From assembly GCF_037076455.1 (NCBI RefSeq), contig NZ_AP028679.1, positions 3,983,501 to 4,047,500 on the forward strand: 64,000 nucleotides of DNA, read 5' to 3'. Below the pieces are notes generated by a model that did not search any database, was not told the DNA's origin, and worked only from the letters and a program-made list of their open reading frames with translations. Positions within the stretch are counted from its first letter, which is position 1. Each line of letters starts with the position of its first letter. Below are positions 58,671 to 64,000 of the stretch, piece after piece. This stretch comes from Desulfoferula mesophila. GTDB taxonomy: Bacteria; Desulfobacterota; Desulfarculia; Desulfarculales; Desulfarculaceae. The position numbers and the translations under genes were made by a program.

Positions 58671-59804
58671 ATGAGCATCCCCTTGCCTGATCCGGTCCAA
58701 CTGACCTCGCGCCTCATCCAGATAGACACCAGCAACCCGCCGGGCAACGAGGAGGCGGTGGCCGCCGCGCTGGCCCCCTTGCTCGTTGGGGCCGGCTACG
58801 AAGTCGAGCTCTTGGAGATGGCGCCGGGGAGGCCCAACCTCATCGCCCGCCAGGCCTGGGGCCCCCAGCCGCCCCTGCTGCTCACCGGGCACATGGACAC
58901 CGTGACCCAGGGCGCCGAGTCCTGGGAGCGCGACCCCTTTGGCGGCGAGATCAACGGAGGGGTGATGCACGGCCGGGGGGCCAGCGACATGAAGAGCGGC
59001 CTGGCCGCCCTAACCGTGGCCGCCCTGGCCCTGGCCCGGGAAAAGCCCACCCGCTCCGGGCTGGTGCTGGTGTTCACCTCTTCGGAGGAAACCGGTTGCC
59101 AGGGAGCCGAGTTCCTGGCCCGCAATCACCCCGGAACCCTGGGCGGAGCCGGGGCCATGCTGGTGGCCGAGCCCACCGCCAACCTGCCGGTGCTGGGCCA
59201 CAAGGGGGCGGTGTGGCTGCGCGGGGTTTGCCGGGGCAAGGCCGCCCACGGCTCCATGCCCGAGCTGGGCGACAACGCCATCTACAAGGCCGCCGCCGCG
59301 GTTAGCCGACTGGCCTCCTACCAGTTCCCCCTGCCCCCCCATCCGGTGCTGGGCCGGGCCACCCTCAACGTGGGCACCATCAGCGGGGGCCGGGCCACCA
59401 ACGTGGTGCCCGAGCACGCCGAGTTCACCGTGGACCTGCGGGTGATCCCCGGCCTGGAGCCAGACCAGGCCCAAGAGGAGCTGACCGCCTATCTAGGCGA
59501 CGCGGTAAGCCTGGAACGCTTCCAGGGCGACGGAGCCCTGTGGACCGACCCCGAGCATCCCTGGATCGCGAGGATGCTGGAGCTGTTGGCCCGGCGGCGG
59601 GGTCAAGGCTTCGAGCCCGGCGGGGTGGCCTATTTCACCGACGGCTCCGCCCTGAGCCGGGCCCTGGGCGGAGTGCCCACCCTCTTGCTGGGCCCCGGCG
59701 AGCCGGGCATGGCCCACGTGGTCAACGAGAGCTGCCCGGTGGACAACATCCGCCAGTCCGCGGAGGACTACCTGGCCATCGCCCGGGACTGGTGCGCCGC
59801 CTAG
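58671..59804 (+). CDS. M20-family metallopeptidase/deacylase (ArgE/DapE-like)
   Basis: 377 residues, usual for ArgE/DapE/CPG2-type enzymes. The two-zinc site is complete. GHMDTV provides His and the following Asp, GASDMKSG the bridging Asp, SSEETG the catalytic Glu pair, EPTA the next ligand and GMAHVVNES the last His. It hydrolyses an N-acylated amino acid or a dipeptide; the exact substrate is unknown. The dimerisation insert is present between the halves. It directly follows the MFS carrier and is probably co-transcribed with it. Confidence 0.88.
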   Translation: MSIPLPDPVQLTSRLIQIDTSNPPGNEEAVAAALAPLLVGAGYEVELLEMAPGRPNLIARQAWGPQPPLLLTGHMDTVTQGAESWERDPFGGEINGGVMHGRGASDMKSGLAALTVAALALAREKPTRSGLVLVFTSSEETGCQGAEFLARNHPGTLGGAGAMLVAEPTANLPVLGHKGAVWLRGVCRGKAAHGSMPELGDNAIYKAAAAVSRLASYQFPLPPHPVLGRATLNVGTISGGRATNVVPEHAEFTVDLRVIPGLEPDQAQEELTAYLGDAVSLERFQGDGALWTDPEHPWIARMLELLARRRGQGFEPGGVAYFTDGSALSRALGGVPTLLLGPGEPGMAHVVNESCPVDNIRQSAEDYLAIARDWCAA

Positions 59805-59891
59805 CCTCCGCATAGCCCGGTTGCACGGTAGCGTTTCGTGCTTATCTTGAGAGCAGGAAAATTATTATCAACCTTTGACAGGAGGGACCTT

Positions 59892-60131
59892 ATGGCCATT
59901 TTCAAGTACAAGGACGCCTTCCTGAGCTTCGAGCCGGACAAGGGCTACCGCAACCTGGTTACCAGCGAGTGGGAGGCCAGCCCGGTGGACGCGGTGAGCG
60001 GATACGTGAATCAGGCTCCCGAGGAGCGCGAGGACTTTGTGACCCTGGCGCGGCGGGTGCAGGATTTTTGGGCCGCCCACGCCACCGAGGGCGGCATTGA
60101 AGGCTTCGAGGAAGTGAGCTTCGACGACTGA
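59892..60131 (+). CDS. small acidic protein of unknown function
   Basis: 79 residues from ATG 59892, with AGGAGGG 7 bases upstream, the best ribosome site in this part of the window. The sequence AIFKYKDAFLSFEPDKGYRN is followed by an Asp/Glu-rich helix and ends SFDD. It has no cysteine, membrane span or signal peptide. I do not recognise a family. The strong initiation signal and the dedicated terminator suggest a genuinely expressed small protein. Confidence 0.65.
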   Translation: MAIFKYKDAFLSFEPDKGYRNLVTSEWEASPVDAVSGYVNQAPEEREDFVTLARRVQDFWAAHATEGGIEGFEEVSFDD

Positions 60132-60172
60132 GGAACCCGGCGGGACGCCCTGCCGGCATTGAATAAAAATGA

Positions 60173-60199
60173 GGCCCCGCCAAACGGCGGGGCCTTTTT
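60173..60199. terminator. bidirectional intrinsic terminator
   Basis: GGCCCCGCC (60173-60181) pairs with GGCGGGGCC (60186-60194) around AAAC. TTTTT follows on the plus strand, and AAAAA precedes the stem (60165-60169), giving a U-run on the minus strand too. It lies between the convergent small-protein gene and the leftward MFS gene. Confidence 0.85.
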
Positions 60200-60222
60200 G
60201 CGTGGCGATAATCCTCGCCGGA

Positions 60223-61494
60223 TCAGGCGCCGGCGCTATCGCGGTTTTTCTTCACCACCTGGCTGTCGGGCAGGAACAGATAGGCGCCGCCGGCCAGCCC
60301 CAGCCCGGCGGCCATGAACAGCCAAACCCCCCACAGGTCCCCGGCGGAAGTGATGGCGTCGGGCTCGATGAACACCAATAGGCCCGAGACCTGCATCACC
60401 ATGGCCGGCCCCAGCATGACGAAAAGGTTGGTGCCGGTCATGGCCCGGGCGGAGAGATGGGAGGGCACCAGTTCGCGGATGTGGGCGTACATGAGCTGAC
60501 CCGGCGAGGAAGCAAGGCCCATGACGAACATCACGACGTACATCACCCAGGGGGTAATGCCATGGGGCAAAAAGCCCAGCAACAAAAACAGCAGCATTAA
60601 CCCGAACAGGGCGGGTATCACCACCCACTTGCGGGTGCGCAACACCGAGTCGCTCAGGCGGCCGAAAAAGGGCATTCCCGCGATGGCCCCCAGGGCGGCG
60701 GCCAGCAGGGCGTTGCCGGTCTGTATCTGGTTCAGGCCCAGGGCGTAGATGAGGTAGGGCCCGCCCCACAGGCCCAGCAGGGCCAGGGTGCAGCCGTAGC
60801 GGAAAAATTGGCCCAGGCTGATGACCCAAAAGGAGGCCATCTTGATGAGGCGCCCCATGCCCTTGAGGGGGTTTTCCCACACCACCGGCAGCGGCTCCAT
60901 CCCGGCGGGCCGGTCGCGGATGATGACCACCTGGGCGAGTATCTGGAGCAGGACCAGGCCGGTAATTAGCCAAAAGGAGCCCCGCCAGCCCAGGGCCTGG
61001 GACATGAACACCAGGGGGGTGGTGGCACAGAGCTGGCCTATCGCGCCCAGGGACATGTAGAGCCCGGCGATGGTGGCGAAGCGGGCCGGAGGAAACCAGA
61101 TGGTAAAGAGGTATAGCGGGCCCATGAGGTTGCAGCTCATGCCCACGCCCATCAGGGCCCTGGCGGCCACCGCCATGCCCGGCGTGGTGGCGGTGGCGAA
61201 CAGGCCCGCGCCGATCACCGCCACCAGGCCCACCGCGGGCATCACCCAGCGCACCCCCAGGCGGTCCAAGGCCATGCCCAGGGGAATCTGGCACACGGCG
61301 AAGCCGTAGAAAAAAGCGGCGGAGATATCGCCCAACTGAGAGGCGGTGAGGTTAAGGTCCCGGCTCAAATCCGGGCTGATCACCGGGATGGACACCCGGA
61401 AGAACATGCTGAGGTTGAAGCCCAGGGTACACACGGCGAAGATCGCCCAGGCCCGGCCCCGCGACGCGTTGGAGGAGTGGCTGTACATGGGCAT
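60223..61494 (-). CDS. major facilitator superfamily transporter
   Basis: 423 residues with about 12 membrane spans. LGMALDRLGVRWVMPAVGLV holds the MFS motif between TM2 and TM3, and FFGRLSDSVLRTRKWVVI the matching one in the second half. It resembles anion/organophosphate-type or OFA-type carriers. It stands alone, ends at the bidirectional terminator, and starts about 70 bases from the P-loop gene stop. Substrate unknown. Confidence 0.88.
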   Translation of the reverse strand: MPMYSHSSNASRGRAWAIFAVCTLGFNLSMFFRVSIPVISPDLSRDLNLTASQLGDISAAFFYGFAVCQIPLGMALDRLGVRWVMPAVGLVAVIGAGLFATATTPGMAVAARALMGVGMSCNLMGPLYLFTIWFPPARFATIAGLYMSLGAIGQLCATTPLVFMSQALGWRGSFWLITGLVLLQILAQVVIIRDRPAGMEPLPVVWENPLKGMGRLIKMASFWVISLGQFFRYGCTLALLGLWGGPYLIYALGLNQIQTGNALLAAALGAIAGMPFFGRLSDSVLRTRKWVVIPALFGLMLLFLLLGFLPHGITPWVMYVVMFVMGLASSPGQLMYAHIRELVPSHLSARAMTGTNLFVMLGPAMVMQVSGLLVFIEPDAITSAGDLWGVWLFMAAGLGLAGGAYLFLPDSQVVKKNRDSAGA

Positions 61495-61563
61495 GCATTG
61501 TACCCCAGAGCGGGCCGGGGTTGTCGCAAAACCTGAGGGAAATATCGCAATAAGCCTACGGCG

Positions 61564-62106
61564 TCACGCCAGGCGGTACACCCGGGCGCAGCGGGCGGCC
61601 AACTCTTCCATGCGCCGCCGCTCGAGCTCGCCCATTTCGCCTCCGCCCAGGCTGGTGCCCAGGTAGCCGTTGATGACCACCGTGGGGGTGGCCTCCATCG
61701 CCTCGTAGAGCTTGGCCGGGTCCCCGGCCTGCAAATACAGCGACACGTCGTTGATGAACAACACCTCCGCCGGCACGGCCAGGTAGCCCTCCAGGGCCGT
61801 GGCCAGGTTGGCGGCGTTTTGCCTGGCCAGGGCCTGCACCTCCTCGGGCGTCTTGCCGGTGAGCCGGGGGGCGACTATGGACGGCGCGCAGACCTTGAGG
61901 TGCACCCCCTGCGGGAGGGCCAGCTTGCCGCCCACCCCCCGGGTAAGCTCCGGAGCCATGTCCATGAGGGCCATGCGCCCGTGCTCCCCCTGGGCGAAGG
62001 CGGCCATGATCCTGGAGAGCATGTCGGTCTTGCCGGTGTTCACCTCGCCGGTGATCAAGGTCCAGGAGCCGAGGAGCTCCTCCACCGACGGCAACTCGAA
62101 TTCCAT
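61564..62106 (-). CDS. P-loop NTPase-like protein of unknown function
   Basis: 180 residues from ATG 62106. It has Walker A GEVNTGKT (20-27) and a Walker B-like EVLFINDV in the second half. A C-terminal Arg/Glu-rich helix follows. There is no further domain or signal peptide. It resembles short RecA-like or KaiC-like ATPases in length but lacks their other motifs. The start overlaps the stop of the Nramp-like transporter gene (TGATG), so it probably regulates or energises that transporter. Confidence 0.75.
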   Translation of the reverse strand: MEFELPSVEELLGSWTLITGEVNTGKTDMLSRIMAAFAQGEHGRMALMDMAPELTRGVGGKLALPQGVHLKVCAPSIVAPRLTGKTPEEVQALARQNAANLATALEGYLAVPAEVLFINDVSLYLQAGDPAKLYEAMEATPTVVINGYLGTSLGGGEMGELERRRMEELAARCARVYRLA

Positions 62107-63317
62107 CACATCACCCCCAGCTTGCTGAGCAGGAAGCGGGCGGCCAAAATCGTGGTTATGGCCAAGGTGATGAAGCCCAGGAGATTGAGCCCCCAGGAGT
62201 TCACCCGCTCGCCGTAGTAGCGCTTTTGGTTGAGCAGATACAGGATCACCCCGATGATGACCGGGGTGCCGCAAAGGCCCAGGGCCAGCATCACCGGCAA
62301 CAACAGGAAGAAGCCGCCCTTGATGAAGGGCCCCACCGCGCTCAGCAGCACTCCGCCGATGAGCACCAGCCTGAAGCGCTTGTCCTCGCGGTCCGGGGCC
62401 AGCCCGGCCTGGTCGAAGATGAAAAAGGCGGCGGCCAGGTAGGTGGGCATGATGGTGGAAAAGGTGGCCGCCCACAGCCCGGCCAGAAACACCGCCAGCG
62501 CCCCCGGCCCCAACAGGGGGCCCAGGGCCTGGGCCACCTCGCCGGCCACGCGCGCCTTCACCCCCGCCGGGTGCAGCACCGCCGCGCCCACCAGGAAGAT
62601 GGCCAGGCTGTACAGCCCAAAGGCCAAACCCATGGAGACCACGGTGTCGAAGCGGGCCAGGGGCAGCTCGGTCACACCCCAGCCCCGGGCGTTGGTGTTG
62701 TAGGTGTGCATGCCGATGATGGTGATGTGCACCGCCCCGCCCATGATGGCCGCGGCCATCAAGGCCGACGAGCCGCCGCCGGGCAGACTGGGCCACAGAC
62801 CGGCCAGCATGGCGCCGGGGTCCAGGGGGGAGCGCAGCGCGGTGATCACGAAGCAGATCACGATGCCGATGACCAGGAACTTGCACAGGTTCTCGAACCA
62901 GCGGTAGCCGCCGTGCATGAGCAAAAAGGAGAGCACCACCGCGTAGGCCAGGCCCCACCAGGGCGAGGACAGGCCGGTGACCAGGCCGGTGACTCCCACC
63001 AGGGCGTTCATGAGCACCATGGCCGCCAGGTAGGTGGCCAACACCGCGTCCACGGCCAGGACCCAACCCCAGGTCTTGCCCAGCCGCTCGCGGGCCGCGG
63101 CGATGATCCCCCGGCCCTCCAATATGCCCACGCGCGCGGCCAGGTATTGGGCCGTGGTGCCGAACACCGCGCTCAAAACAACCACCCACAGCATTTCATA
63201 GCCAAAGGAGGCCCCGGCCATGGCCACGCTGGCCAAGGTGGCCGGTCCGCAGGCCACCGCGCTGACTATCCAGGCGGGGCCCATGCGGCGGGCGTAGTCC
63301 ATCCAGCGGGCAAGCAT
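62106..63317 (-). CDS. Nramp-family-like transporter with altered metal-site motifs
   Basis: 403 residues with about 11 membrane spans and the overall LeuT-fold pattern of Nramp proteins. In canonical Nramp, TM1 holds D-P-G-N and TM6 the M-P-H metal site. Here TM1 reads SAVACGPATLAS and TM6 ITIIGMHTYN, so the metal-coordinating Asp and Asn of TM1 are absent. Mn2+/Fe2+ transport is therefore doubtful; Mg2+ or an organic substrate is possible. It is translationally coupled to a P-loop protein and is divergent from nudC. GGAGAAG precedes the ATG. Confidence 0.78.
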   Translation of the reverse strand: MLARWMDYARRMGPAWIVSAVACGPATLASVAMAGASFGYEMLWVVVLSAVFGTTAQYLAARVGILEGRGIIAAARERLGKTWGWVLAVDAVLATYLAAMVLMNALVGVTGLVTGLSSPWWGLAYAVVLSFLLMHGGYRWFENLCKFLVIGIVICFVITALRSPLDPGAMLAGLWPSLPGGGSSALMAAAIMGGAVHITIIGMHTYNTNARGWGVTELPLARFDTVVSMGLAFGLYSLAIFLVGAAVLHPAGVKARVAGEVAQALGPLLGPGALAVFLAGLWAATFSTIMPTYLAAAFFIFDQAGLAPDREDKRFRLVLIGGVLLSAVGPFIKGGFFLLLPVMLALGLCGTPVIIGVILYLLNQKRYYGERVNSWGLNLLGFITLAITTILAARFLLSKLGVM

Positions 63318-63449
63318 GACTTCTCCGGGTCAAGCGGTGGATTAGGCCCTAAAATTTACCACATACCGTTGGCAGGCCAAGAGGCGCTTTTTGGCGCGGC
63401 GCCCCTGGCTGTGATATTTTTCTAGGCACACTCAAGAAGGTGCAGCGCC

Positions 63450-64000
63450 ATGAGCGATGAATTCATAGCCGGTTTCAACCCGCCCCCGGACGACGGCGGC
63501 CCGGCTTGGTGGCTCATTTACCACGAAGACAAATTCCTGGTCCAGGACGAGGACCCGCCCCGTCTGCCCCTGGCGCGCCAAGTCTGGGAGCTGGGGCTCA
63601 CGTTGGAAACGGCGCGCTATCTGGGGCAATGGCAGGGGCGGCCCGCCTATGCCGCCACCCTGGGCCATCCCGCGGCCACGCCCGAGGGCTACGCCTGGCA
63701 CGGCCTCTACGGCCTGGCCATGGGCTGGCCCGAGGGGCTGACCGCCCTGGGCGGCCGGGCCAAGCAGATTCTGGCCTGGGAGCGGCGCAACCGCTTCTGC
63801 GGGGTATGCGCCTCGCCCATGATCGACGATCCCAAAGAGCGGGCCCGGCGCTGCCCCCGCTGCGGCCTGGTGGCCTATCCCCGGGTCTCCCCGGCGGTGA
63901 TCATGGCCGTGCAGCGCGAGGGCAAGGTTCTCCTGGGCCGTTCGCCGCGTTTCGCGCCGGGGCGCATGAGCGTGCTGGCCGGGTTCGTGGAGCCGGGCGA
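63450..64000 (+). CDS. nudC: NAD(H) pyrophosphatase NudC (3' end outside window)
   Basis: The first 183 codons are visible. An N-terminal domain (SDEFIAGFNPPPDDGG) precedes a zinc ribbon with CGVC and CPRC pairs. The Nudix domain then begins with RVSPAVIM and continues to GFVEPGE, where the window ends just inside the Nudix box. NudC cleaves NAD(H) and removes NAD caps from RNA. GAAGG precedes the ATG at 63450. It is divergent from the Nramp-like gene with about 130 bases between the starts. Confidence 0.88.
   Translation, partial: MSDEFIAGFNPPPDDGGPAWWLIYHEDKFLVQDEDPPRLPLARQVWELGLTLETARYLGQWQGRPAYAATLGHPAATPEGYAWHGLYGLAMGWPEGLTALGGRAKQILAWERRNRFCGVCASPMIDDPKERARRCPRCGLVAYPRVSPAVIMAVQREGKVLLGRSPRFAPGRMSVLAGFVEPG

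Overview
The window is high-GC (roughly two-thirds G+C by eye), densely coded bacterial DNA with no rRNA, tRNA, CRISPR array, phage or insertion sequence that I can see. The gene set suggests an anaerobic member of the Desulfobacterota (the former Deltaproteobacteria, Desulfarculus-like). It includes a tungsten-type aldehyde:ferredoxin oxidoreductase, a TAXI-type TRAP importer with an acyl-CoA ligase, a PAS-LuxR regulator, the mercury-methylation pair hgcA/hgcB, and a DUF3450-type TonB energiser. This is inferred from gene families; no ribosomal marker is present. Many genes start at TTG or GTG behind a good Shine-Dalgarno site.

Layout. 1-5.9 kb: a DoxX/MauE membrane protein with a cysteine-less rhodanese, an SGNH lipoprotein, a pcnB-fadD pair and an inositol monophosphatase. 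5.9-15.7 kb: a small Cys-rich protein divergent from dinB, then rightward genes for a GpgS-like glycosyltransferase, an asparagine-synthase-like protein, a metallo-hydrolase with a membrane nucleotide cyclase, and a coupled gshB/N-formylglutamate-amidohydrolase pair. 15.2-24.2 kb (minus strand): a cyclic-nucleotide-binding protein with a carrier-HEAT-repeat membrane protein, then a five-gene peptide ABC importer. 24.4-27.1 kb: a RimK-like ATP-grasp ligase coupled to a degenerate B12/radical-SAM-like protein fused to GNAT. 27.3-35.4 kb: an acyl-CoA ligase/TRAP operon, its probable PAS-LuxR regulator, and divergent aor-moaD. 35.6-41.4 kb: a MEDS-domain protein, then leftward hgcA-hgcB-(radical SAM/GNAT)-thiS-thiF, preceded by an esterase lipoprotein. 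41.4-47.8 kb: a candidate structured small RNA or leader, then DUF3450-ExbB-ExbB-ExbD-TonB-TPR-metallohydrolase. 47.8-51.8 kb: a sugar or glycerol-phosphate ABC importer. 51.9-64 kb: an SCP2 protein, an interspersed-repeat patch, an RND pump and adaptor, a PPC/DUF296 protein, two MFS carriers, an M20 peptidase, a degenerate Nramp-like transporter with a P-loop protein, and a truncated NudC.

How genes may work together. The two most interesting features lie in the 27-41 kb block. First, a sequence element sharing 12 of 16 bases (including a 10-base identical core) occurs 151 bases ahead of the TRAP/acyl-CoA-ligase operon and 169 bases ahead of aor, in the same orientation relative to each. The PAS-LuxR gene lies between them. 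This suggests one regulon that imports an organic acid, activates it to a CoA thioester and interconverts it with the aldehyde. Second, hgcAB heads a unidirectional five-gene run whose last three genes (a radical-SAM/GNAT fusion, a ThiS-like carrier and a ThiF-like E1) I do not know as established partners of mercury methylation.
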